A stretch of DNA of 64,000 nucleotides. Source: an uncultured Acetatifactor sp. (GTDB lineage Bacteria > Bacillota > Clostridia > Lachnospirales > Lachnospiraceae). This document shows positions 44,608-51,686 of this stretch, piece by piece. The notes beneath the pieces were generated by a model that saw only the letters and a program-made list of their open reading frames with translations, did not search any database and had not been told where the DNA came from. The stretch spans positions 124,001 to 188,000 of the forward strand of contig CAJUJN010000001.1 of the NCBI GenBank assembly GCA_910586775.1. The letters run 5' to 3'. The translations under genes were made by a program, and so were the position numbers. Position 1 is the first letter of the stretch, and every line of letters starts with the position of its first letter.

Positions 44608-44916
44608 TCAGTGACCGTATGATTCGGCCCCCAGAAAAAGCAAATCGCGCTTCCATACCTGGGAAGAGGAGCGCTCACCCCCCGAACAGGCTCCCATCAC
44701 TGCCACAATCTGAAGACAGCTCCAGTCCTTTTTCCGTATGCCCCTCCACAGCCCTGCCAGAGCCATCACCGGATACAGCGCTCCATTGATGCAGAACAAA
44801 AATCGCAGATACCACCGCAGATTTCCGAACCAGACAGGAAACCATTCCGCCATGGGCGTATCGAAACGATACACGTCATTCAGTCTCCATCCCCAGCTTA
44901 TCAGTGTCTGAAGCAT
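44608..44916 (-). CDS. Small hypothetical membrane protein between uvrB and uvrA
   Basis: 102 residues starting 3 bases after the uvrB stop; AAGGGAG inside the uvrB end could serve as ribosome site. One clear hydrophobic span (INGALYPVMALAGLWRGI) and a second weak one (CLQIVAVMGACSGG), with aromatic-rich PMAEWFPVWFGNLRWYLRFL before them. The look is that of the last part of a polytopic glycosyltransferase, so it may be a fragment. No family assigned. Confidence 0.45.
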   Translation of the reverse strand: MLQTLISWGWRLNDVYRFDTPMAEWFPVWFGNLRWYLRFLFCINGALYPVMALAGLWRGIRKKDWSCLQIVAVMGACSGGERSSSQVWKRDLLFLGAESYGH

Positions 44917-44919
44917 TTT

Positions 44920-46932
44920 TCAATCACTCCCTTCGTCCATATCCCGCAGCTTCGTTTTCAATTCTATCATTTTGTCACGCAGCTCCGCAGCCGCCTCGAA
45001 GTTCAGATCCGCGGCGGCTTTCTGCATCTTCTTCTGCACGTCCGCAATCAGCTTCTCCAACTCCTTGCGGCTCATGGATTCGGGATCTTTTTCAAACCGC
45101 ACCTCTTCCTTCGCAATCACTTTGGAGATGGCAATCAGATCCCGGACTGCCTTCTTGATCGTCTGAGGCGTAATGCCGTGTTCTTCATTATATTTCATCT
45201 GGATTTCCCGGCGGCGGCTGGTCTCGGTCAACGCGATCTGCATGGACTCCGTAATCGTATCCGCGTACATGACTACATGCCCTTCTGCATTTCTTGCCGC
45301 GCGGCCAATGGTCTGGATCAGAGAGGTGGCACTTCGCAGAAATCCTTCCTTGTCCGCATCCAGGATTGCCACCAGGGAAATCTCGGGAATATCCAATCCT
45401 TCCCGCAGCAGATTGATGCCCACAAGCACGTCAAACACATCCAGGCGCATATCCCGGATAATTTCCGCCCGCTCCAGCGTATCAATATCGGAATGCAGAT
45501 ATTTTACCCGGATCCCCACTTCTTTCATATAATCCGTCAGATCCTCCGCCATCCGCTTGGTCAGGGTGGTCACCAGCACCTTGTTGTGTTTACTTGTCTG
45601 CTTGTTAATCTCGCCGATCAGATCATCGATCTGGCCCTCCACAGGACGCACATCCACCTCCGGATCCAGCAGGCCCGTGGGACGGATGATCTGCTCCGTG
45701 CGCATCAGTTCATGCTCCTCCTCATAGACAGAAGGGGTTGCCGACACGAACAGCATCTGGTCGATATGAGATTCAAACTCCTCGAAATTCAGGGGTCTGT
45801 TGTCCATGGCGGAGGGAAGCCGGAAGCCGTAGTCCACCAGCGTCTGCTTCCTGGAGCGGTCTCCGGCGTACATCCCCCGGATCTGGGGAATCGTCATATG
45901 GGACTCGTCTATGATAATCAGAAAATCATCATCAAAAAAGTCCATCAGCGTCAACGGCGGAGCACCCGCAGGCATCCCGTTAAGATGACGGGAGTAATTC
46001 TCGATGCCGGAGCAAAATCCCGTCTCCCGCATCATCTCAATATCAAAATTCGTCCTCTCCGCAATGCGCTGAGCCTCAATGAGCTTGTCCTCTCCCTTGA
46101 AATAGCGGACCTGCGCCTCCAGCTCCTTCTCGATATTGTCGCAGGCAGTCCTGATCTTATCATGGGAAACCACATAATGGGAGGCCGGAAAAATAGCAAT
46201 GTGGCTCAATACGGCATGAACCCTGCCCGACAGCGGCTCCACTTCCGCAATCCGGTCGACTTCGTCCCCAAAGAACTCGATCCTGATAAAATAATCTCCC
46301 CCCTGGGCCGGATACACCTCTATCACATCCCCGTGCACCCGAAAGCATCCCCTCTGCATGTCCATTTCATTCCGGGTATACTGGATATCCACCAGTTCCC
46401 GCAGCACCTGATCCCTGTCCTTCACCATGCCGGGCCGAAGCGACACCACCATGTCCTTATATTCGTCAGGGCTGCCCAGCCCATAGATGCAGGACACGCT
46501 GGCCACCACCACCACATCCCTGCGCTCCGTGAGGGAAACCGTGGCTGACAGGCGCAGCTTATCGATCTCATCGTTGACGGAGGAGTCCTTAGCGATGTAG
46601 GTGTCGGAGGAGGGCACGTAGGCTTCCGGCTGGTAGTAGTCGTAGTAGGAGACAAAGTATTCCACTGCGTTTTCAGGGAAGAATTCCTTGAACTCGCCGT
46701 ACAACTGGCCGGCCAGGGTCTTGTTGTGCGCTATTACCAAAGTGGGCTTGTTCAGAGCCTGGATGACGTTTGCCATGGTGAAGGTCTTGCCGGAGCCGGT
46801 TACGCCCAGCAAGGTCTGGAACTGGTTGCCTTCCTGAAAGCCTTTCACCAGCTCGGCGATTGCCTGCGGCTGATCGCCGGTGGGCTTGTATTCGGAGTGA
46901 AGCTTGAAACTGCTGCTTTCTGCATTATGCAC
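44920..46932 (-). CDS. uvrB: Excinuclease ABC subunit B
   Basis: 670 residues. LLGVTGSGKTFTMANVIQAL (Walker A), the beta-hairpin region EYFVSYYDYYQPEAYVPSSD, DFLIIIDESHMTIPQIRGMY (Walker B, DESH), GINLLREGLDIPEISLVAIL and QTIGRAARNAEGHVVMYADT (motif VI), plus the C-terminal UVR domain LIADVQKKMQKAAADLNFEA. It verifies the lesion after UvrA. Start is GTG 46932 with GGGAGG seven bases before. A LexA-type box and promoter lie upstream. Confidence 0.98.
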   Translation of the reverse strand: MHNAESSSFKLHSEYKPTGDQPQAIAELVKGFQEGNQFQTLLGVTGSGKTFTMANVIQALNKPTLVIAHNKTLAGQLYGEFKEFFPENAVEYFVSYYDYYQPEAYVPSSDTYIAKDSSVNDEIDKLRLSATVSLTERRDVVVVASVSCIYGLGSPDEYKDMVVSLRPGMVKDRDQVLRELVDIQYTRNEMDMQRGCFRVHGDVIEVYPAQGGDYFIRIEFFGDEVDRIAEVEPLSGRVHAVLSHIAIFPASHYVVSHDKIRTACDNIEKELEAQVRYFKGEDKLIEAQRIAERTNFDIEMMRETGFCSGIENYSRHLNGMPAGAPPLTLMDFFDDDFLIIIDESHMTIPQIRGMYAGDRSRKQTLVDYGFRLPSAMDNRPLNFEEFESHIDQMLFVSATPSVYEEEHELMRTEQIIRPTGLLDPEVDVRPVEGQIDDLIGEINKQTSKHNKVLVTTLTKRMAEDLTDYMKEVGIRVKYLHSDIDTLERAEIIRDMRLDVFDVLVGINLLREGLDIPEISLVAILDADKEGFLRSATSLIQTIGRAARNAEGHVVMYADTITESMQIALTETSRRREIQMKYNEEHGITPQTIKKAVRDLIAISKVIAKEEVRFEKDPESMSRKELEKLIADVQKKMQKAAADLNFEAAAELRDKMIELKTKLRDMDEGSD

Positions 46933-46998
46933 AGAAACACCTCCCTAAATTCAAAGTGAGCAAACCACTCATTAATTTCATTTCCAAAAGCGATTTTG

Positions 46999-47027
46999 AT
47001 TATACCATACAGCCATAGTTTTGTACA
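46999..47027 (-). promoter_or_regulatory. uvrB promoter
   Basis: Minus strand TGTACA (47027-47022), 17 bases, TATAAT (47004-46999), about 65 bases before the GTG start. The -35 matches four of six positions. Confidence 0.6.
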
Positions 47028-47047
47028 GAGCAAAACCGGAATTTTTA

Positions 47048-47059
47048 GAACATTTGTTC
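47048..47059. promoter_or_regulatory. LexA (SOS) box of Firmicute type
   Basis: GAACATTTGTTC fits GAAC-N4-GTTC and lies 20 bases upstream of the uvrB -35. A looser GAAC-N6-GTTC follows at 47105-47118. It fits DNA-damage control of uvrBA. Confidence 0.65.
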
Positions 47060-47200
47060 CTTTTCTGTAGAATTTCACTGTTTTTGATTTTAGGATGGAG
47101 ATTGGAACAGATTTGTTCAAACTGCACAAAAAATCACCTGCAAATGCAGCTTGGCGAAAGTACGCCTATAAGGCAGGAATTCGTCGGCACTGCATATTTT

Positions 47201-47931
47201 TTACCATCCTGGAATAAAGCTTACATGATCCCTTGCATACCCGGAACAGCCATTGTTATACTGGTAATCCGTCGAGTTAATGGAATGGCAGCTTGTCAGG
47301 ATACAGCCGCGGCTGTCTGCTTTGGGGTTGCTCATCGTCAGAAAATGTACCGGGTTTATGGAGACATACAGCTTAAAGCCAATCTGCCTCGCCGACAGCT
47401 CATCCGCAAACTGCGCATACAGCTTCTGGAACTCGCTCCCTGCAGCTTCATCCGCCACGCCAAGGGATACACAGAGTGCCTTAAATACCCTGCTCCTTTT
47501 TTGCCCGGTTCACAGGCTTTCGGCGCAAGCTCGCTGATGGCCTGAATGCCCGCCTCCTGCAGGCAGCCGTTAAAAGGATAAAAAAAGTCAATCGCATTAT
47601 AAATTTTGTAGTATCTGTCTTTGCCAGTTTCTGCCCTCTTAATCGCAGGATACAGGATTTCAGTTGCCAGGCTCCGTACCCTCCCGTAATCCGGGTTATG
47701 CGTCCTCGTCCCATTGATAACCAGAACATCCAGCTTTTCATCCCATACCGGCGACCTGCTGAACAACTCCCTGAGCCCCTGCTTTGCAAGGGAGCTGTCC
47801 CTGGCAAGATTCCTGATAAATGTATCCGACACGTCATCCAGTACCTCTGTCCGTGTAGTGTATCTCCTGTAATCCTGAAGCGTCTGGCGGATATTCTGCT
47901 CCGCCTGCGCAATAATCTGCTGCATTTCCAT
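47201..47931 (-). pseudogene. Frameshifted conserved hypothetical gene
   Basis: Starts well (ATG 47931, MEMQQIIAQAEQNIRQTLQD) and reads as one protein to about residue 140 (...ACEPGKK). There a run of six A (about 47509-47514) shifts the frame, and the sequence resumes in another frame as RSRVFKALCVSLGVADEAAG. It carries on through GFKLYVSINPVHFLTMSNPK to STDYQYNNGCSGYARDHVSF and stops abruptly. So it has one frameshift and probably a lost 3' end. I do not recognise the function. The Asn-Asn-Gly-Cys-Ser-Gly-Tyr-Ala-Arg stretch looks conserved. It opens the decayed region after uvrB. Confidence 0.65.
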
Positions 47932-47984
47932 ATCTTTTCCTGAAAATCAAATCATTAAACAATTACCTGTATTCCATCATTAAT

Positions 47985-48094
47985 AAACAGCTGCCCCTGC
48001 CTGTACCAAAAACAGGCAGGCAGGGCAAACCGTCAGGATAAACAGCCGCATTTGCCTGTATCAAAAACTGGCAGGCAGAGCAGACCCTGCCGCA
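47985..48094. repeat. 55-bp tandem duplication, two units
   Basis: AAACAGCtGCcccTGCCTGT and AAACAGCcGCattTGCCTGT begin the units at 47985 and 48040. Each carries the TGCCTGT...AGGCA dyad (7 bp in unit 1), so each can form a hairpin. Confidence 0.75.
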
Positions 48095-48233
48095 GGCCTT
48101 AAAGAAGCGGCATACGATAGAAATGGCGCTTCTGCTGCCAGGAGCCAGTGCGCTCACGGGTATGGTACGCCCTGCCATCATCCGGGTCCCAATGCCTGCA
48201 CCGTGCCCACCCTGACAGCGGGAAATTCCACTA

Positions 48234-48262
48234 TTCCACCATTTCCACCAGATAATCCGTCA
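48234..48262. repeat. 29-bp direct repeat flanking a small gene, left copy
   Basis: Starts TTCCACCATTTCCA and ends AATCCGTCA. About 25 of 29 bases recur at 49101-49129, so the coiled-coil gene at 48533 lies between direct repeats. Confidence 0.65.
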
Positions 48263-48532
48263 GGAAAACTGAAAGTATTCCTGTGTGGTGGAATGGATGG
48301 AAATATGGAAAAATATCCTGACAGCCATGCCATGGCCCTACAGGGAGACATGCATGGCACCGCTTCCCTCATCCTGCCCCTCCCCACCCTTCTCTTCCTT
48401 TTCCCCATACCTCTCCAACACCTGCAGCAGATTACTGCATGCCTTCCTCTGCCTCCTGTGCTGCCTGTATGCATCTGCCTGCAGCTTATGCTCTGCCCAC
48501 GCCGCTTCCCCCTCCCTGCCGATGCTGTCAGT

Positions 48533-48925
48533 TCATCTGCCTGCCGCCTCTTCCATCTGCTGTGCCTCCAACTCCATCTTTTCCCCAATGATGCTTATAA
48601 GCTGCCTGTATATCTCCTGCGCCATCTTCCGCCTCGCCGCCAGCCTGGATGCTTCCGCCTCGTCTTTGTACAGTATCTCCAGCTCCTTCCCCTGTTTCCT
48701 TACCATTTCCTCCAGCTCTGCTGCTTTCTTCGCCTGTACCTCCAGCTCCTTCTCCAGCATTATTTTCTGCCCTTTCAGGGTGATTGCGGTATCCAGGTCA
48801 ATATTCTGTCCTGCCACTTCCCATATGCCTTCCATGGCGATTCCAACGCTGCTTCCTTCCCCCGGGTCTTCCACAATCTTCCTGATCTTCTCCAGTTTCT
48901 GCCTTTCCTGTTCCTTTGTTGTCAT
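48533..48925 (-). CDS. Small coiled-coil protein, unknown function
   Basis: 130 residues with AAAGGAG eight bases before ATG 48925. After MTTKEQERQKLEKIRKIVED and a short GEGSSVGIAMEGIWEV stretch, residues 55-130 are a nearly continuous heptad-like helix (MLEKELEVQAKKAAELEEMV, LAARRKMAQEIYRQLISIIG). It has no membrane span or signal. Such proteins are common as accessory or scaffold factors in mobile regions. Direct repeats on both sides suggest a cassette. Confidence 0.6.
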   Translation of the reverse strand: MTTKEQERQKLEKIRKIVEDPGEGSSVGIAMEGIWEVAGQNIDLDTAITLKGQKIMLEKELEVQAKKAAELEEMVRKQGKELEILYKDEAEASRLAARRKMAQEIYRQLISIIGEKMELEAQQMEEAAGR

Positions 48926-49188
48926 ATCCGTTTCTCCTTTCCATCCTTCCGGCCTTTTCCCATGCCGTTCATCACCAGTACCCGTCTGCTTCCGAAATGC
49001 CCGGACTCATCTGCCCCTGGGTCCATCAGCTGTATGCACCTGCCTCACTACAGACCTCCATACCTGTCCCATGCCCCTTCCGGTATGGAAAAATCCACCT
49101 TTCCACCATTTCCATCAGGCAATCCGGCAATAAGATGGCAGGAATATACAGCCTTCCTGTATTGTCTTTCTGTCTTCTGCACCTTCAG

Positions 49189-49403
49189 ATAACCCGTGAG
49201 CCTGTTCATTTACTGCTTTCTGCACTATACTCAGAACCGCCGGAATTTACCTGACTGCTTATGGCAAAATTACGGCTGGCGGTCTAAAGGTCACTGTCAC
49301 AACAGTGGCCTCGTCATACATTTACGTTGGAAAATGTTTCTGATCGTGAGCATACATTGCAGGAATATGCATGTTAGACATTTCCGCCGGCAGACATTTC
49401 CGG
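49189..49403 (+). repeat. Copy A7, split by insertion of copy B2
   Basis: The left half (49189-49225) reads CCGTGAGCCTGTTCATTTAC and TGCTTTCTG. The right half (about 49370-49403) reads TGTTAGACATTTCCGCCGGC and AGACATTTCCGG. Both align to copy A1 once B2 is taken out. Confidence 0.6.
49226..49354 (+). repeat. Copy B2, inserted inside A7
   Basis: TATACTC at 49226-49232, ACCGCC...GGCGGT stem, ACCTGACTGCTTATGGCAAA as in B1 (ACCCTACTGCTTATGCCAAA), an extra hairpin AGGTCACTGT/ACAGTGGCCT, then TCATACATTTACGTTGG and GAGCATA at 49348-49354. Confidence 0.7.
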
Positions 49404-49447
49404 TATTCCATAAAGAAAGAGAGAACCCTCCACAGATTCTCCCCCAC

Positions 49448-49471
49448 AAAAAAGCAGGGAGCATTCCCTGC
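49448..49471 (-). terminator. Intrinsic terminator
   Basis: Minus strand stem GCAGGGA/TCCCTGC (49471-49454) with a 4-base loop followed by TTTTTT. It would end transcripts from the broken nuclease-like gene upstream. Confidence 0.8.
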
Positions 49472-49507
49472 ACAGAAACGCTCCCTTTCCTATAAATCCT
49501 TTTGGCA

Positions 49508-49601
49508 TTAGTCAATATATGTGTTGGCATGGCCCGGAAGTACCACAAACACGGCATCCCGATATAACCAAAACTCGGAAACCAACACGGTTATTGACTA
49601 A
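49508..49601. repeat. 94-bp unit with 20-bp terminal inverted repeats
   Basis: TTAGTCAATATATGTGTTGG at 49508-49527 and its inverse CCAACACGGTTATTGACTAA at 49582-49601 match at 17 of 20 positions. The size and ends look like a miniature inverted-repeat element. Only one copy is seen here. Confidence 0.55.
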
Positions 49602-49644
49602 CACCATTCTTTTCCATTATCTGACGGCCTCTTCTACAGCCTCA

Positions 49645-50372
49645 TTATAAATACCGGATTGCCTCTTCCGGTGTAAGCTCATAATTTTTCACCAGTATCT
49701 CCTGGATTCTCTTATCGTCTGCACCCAGGTCACGGAAACTTCTCACAGCGTTTAAAATGGATTTTAGTAAGGCCATGTACGCGTTCCAACAGTTCCCGCA
49801 TCTCCTGCTTCTGTACCCGGTCAGACAGGGCCTTAATCCAGGTATGCTCTTTCTGATTCAGCTCCCTGCCCACAATAATCTGTGTCCGGAAAAGAACCGC
49901 AGCCAGAACATAATAAATGCCTGCATACGGATTTGTTACCCGGATATTATGCTCCTTAAAATACCGAACAGCCCTTCCGGCCTCGTGTCCCGGATAATGG
50001 ATATGGTAATATCATCCGCCGGGTGCTCATTTATCGACTCTCCATAAGCCTTATATAAGCAGCCATACGCACCTGCCTTATAAAAAGTATCAATGTTCAT
50101 ATGGTCTTCCGGTGACTTGTACTCTACAATATTACAGGAACCGCTTCGCGTACCCTGTAATCCAAGTTCTATTATGCCCACGGAACAGCTTTCCTATCTC
50201 ATTGACCATCTGGACACCCGGGTCTTTTTTGATCACCAGGAGGTCAATCTCCAACGGCCTTGTATTCAGGATTATACTCTTTTTCGAAAATAAGGCTTTC
50301 TCTGTTATCCTCAAATTCCAGGCTCATCGCCGCCACAAAGCCGGAATGCCATTGTATCTTCGCATCACACAT
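49645..50372 (-). pseudogene. Broken PD-(D/E)XK-type nuclease-like gene
   Basis: From ATG 50372 the frame reads MCDAKIQWHSGFVAAMSLEF EDN and stops early. The protein then continues in other frames: LNTRPLEIDLLVIKKDPGVQ and MVNEIGKLFRGHN, then after an inserted palindrome NIVEYKSPEDHMNIDTFYKA, AYGCLYKAYGESINEHPADD and ISIIRDTRPEGLFGI. Beyond another shift come NPYAGIYYVLAAVLFRTQII, VGRELNQKEHTWIKALSDRV and a final DLGADDKRIQEILVKNYELT. The EIDLLVIKK...EYKS pair is the PD-(D/E)XK metal site. The family is common in Lachnospiraceae (seen from memory). At least three frame changes, so inactive. Confidence 0.75.
50131..50161 (+). repeat. 31-bp palindromic repeat, copy P2, inside a pseudogene
   Basis: ATTACAGG, centre AACCGCTTCGCGTAC, CCTGTAAT. 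It interrupts the coding sequence exactly between the RGHN and IVEYKS parts of the nuclease-like gene, so it arrived as an insertion. Confidence 0.85.
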
Positions 50373-50395
50373 TCGCCATCTCTCTCTTCCTCTTC

Positions 50396-50423
50396 ATTAT
50401 AGCACATTTTCCTCTTTTCTCAA
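50396..50423 (-). promoter_or_regulatory. Promoter of the broken nuclease-like gene
   Basis: Minus strand TTGAGA (50423-50418), 16 bases, TATAAT (50401-50396), 24 bases before the ATG. Confidence 0.6.
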
Positions 50424-50635
50424 CCATATAGCTTTGCTTAATTACCAGATTTACAGTATTTGTTTTTCTCCTGCGGCAATGGCACATTTTATACTGCGCG
50501 TCGAATAGATTTGCGCTTATGTGATATAGCGAAAGGCCGCCAGCCATATTTCCGGCCTGGGCAGACTGGTGAATTCCGGCGGCCCTGGGTATATCGCCAC
50601 ACACCGACAGCCTCCTGCAACAGCTTCCGCATGTT

Positions 50636-51095
50636 TTACAGCACCCGGATCTCTTTCTTCTCCGCATCATAATAATGCAGGCTGTCGGAAAGCATCTCCT
50701 CCGGTTCTACCTGCGTCCTGTTTATATCGTATATCATCTCTTTCATGGCTTCCTCCGGAAGCATCCCGTCATGCGGCATAAGTATTACTTCATGAACAGA
50801 GCTTGGAATAATATAGAAGTCTCCCCCCATCCTTTACGCCATTTCTTCCATTACGCCGGGATACAGGATACATGCCGCCCCATGACATCTTTTACTGTTG
50901 GTCAGTATCTTCATGGGCTCATCATCACCGAAAAGCTTCTGTAAGCCGGCTTCCCCTTCGCCTCCTTCCTGTCCTGCACGCTCATTCTCTGTCAGTATTT
51001 CTCACAGTGTGCCGTATCTCCATGTGAAAAGGCCGGGCGTATTTACGCTGGCCAGACCGAGCAGCTCCTCCGTGCAGGGAGTCGTCTGTCAATGC
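50636..51095 (-). pseudogene. DUF5688 remnant with two in-frame stops
   Basis: One reading frame gives EELLGLASVNTPGLFTWRYG TL, a TGA, then EILTENERAGQEGG. It goes on through LQKLFGDDEPMKILTNSKRC and HGAACILYPGVMEEMA to a TAA, then RMGGDFYIIPSSVHEVILMP and VEPEEMLSDSLHYYDAEKKE. This is the conserved C-terminal half of DUF5688 proteins (LTN...GA..LYPGV...GGDFY..PSS.HEV). The 5' half is missing. The 64-residue open piece at the end (50636-50830) is therefore not a gene of its own. Confidence 0.7.
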
Positions 51096-51204
51096 CTGAT
51101 CGTCAAGGCTTCTGTGTGGCCCTGTCTCCGCAGACATTGATGTGACCCCTGTGACAACTCGAAAACCAGGAAAGAGGAAGTTTCCCGTAGTGGCTTTATT
51201 TTTT

Positions 51205-51681
51205 TCAGAGAAGGTGTAAAACGCTGTACTTATTATAATTGTCAAAAATAAGGTGCCGCGGCGTCTCGTCTTCCTCGATTTCGGGAATCCGCTTTCTGGC
51301 GGTGTGGAAACGATTGTCAATATTGTCGTCGTTGCAGGCTGACACCTCGAACAGCATGACCGGACCTGTGCCGGGGATACCCTGCCATTTATGGTACTGG
51401 CCCGGCATCAGGGTGATGCTCTGTCCCGGCTTTAATGTGACCTGGCTGCCGGCCGGAAGCGTCATGCGGCAGCCGTCCACTGTAATTGTGACCGGGGTAT
51501 CCGCAAATTCTCCCGGCTTTCCGTTCCTTCCGCCTTCGAAATCCGCGAAATCCGCTTCTGTGCTGTTGTAAAGCGTCAGAATCAGAGTTCCTTGGCCTGG
51601 TTTCTGAGCCAGGCATAAAATCCTTTTATTCTGCCATTCCTCTTTTGTACCCCGAAATGTTACTTCTTTAATAAGTATCAT
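51205..51681 (-). CDS. Cupin protein resembling the C-terminal part of D-lyxose ketol-isomerase
   Basis: 158 residues; the family is about 225. LILTLYNSTEADFADFEGG, EFADTPVTITVDGCRMTLPA, GSQVTLKPGQSITLMPGQYH, EVSACNDDNIDNRFHTARKR and IPEIEEDETPRHLIF are plainly lyxose-isomerase-like. The upstream part with the H-x-H...E metal ligands is absent, and the first ~30 residues do not match. Only the late His of GQYHKW remains. It starts 5 bases after the stop of the nuclease fusion gene with GGAG in that gene's last codons, so the two are probably co-translated. It is either a decayed isomerase or a non-catalytic sugar-binding cupin. Confidence 0.65.
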   Translation of the reverse strand: MILIKEVTFRGTKEEWQNKRILCLAQKPGQGTLILTLYNSTEADFADFEGGRNGKPGEFADTPVTITVDGCRMTLPAGSQVTLKPGQSITLMPGQYHKWQGIPGTGPVMLFEVSACNDDNIDNRFHTARKRIPEIEEDETPRHLIFDNYNKYSVLHLL

Positions 51682-51686
51682 TTACA

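Larger units (their letters stand above)
47932..48532. other. 600-bp region without a convincing gene
   Basis: It contains the 55-bp tandem repeat (47985-48094) and a direct repeat (48234-48262) that returns beyond the next gene. An 8-bp inverted repeat ATTCCACC/GGTGGAAT lies at 48233-48294. Open frames here have improbable composition. Confidence 0.6.
48926..49644. other. Gene-free stretch with repeats
   Basis: Contains the right copy of the 29-bp direct repeat (49101-49129), a nested A/B repeat (49189-49403), a terminator (49448-49471) and a 94-bp inverted-repeat unit (49508-49601). No coding sequence is supported. Confidence 0.7.

Noticed and set aside
48178..48588. A 136-codon minus-strand frame overlapping the coiled-coil gene
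   Set aside because: Composition is Arg/Gly/Cys/Trp-rich as in frame shadows, and it overlaps a gene with a good ribosome site.
50636..50830. A 64-codon independent gene
   Set aside because: The conserved protein continues upstream in the same frame past a stop codon, so this is the end of the DUF5688 remnant.
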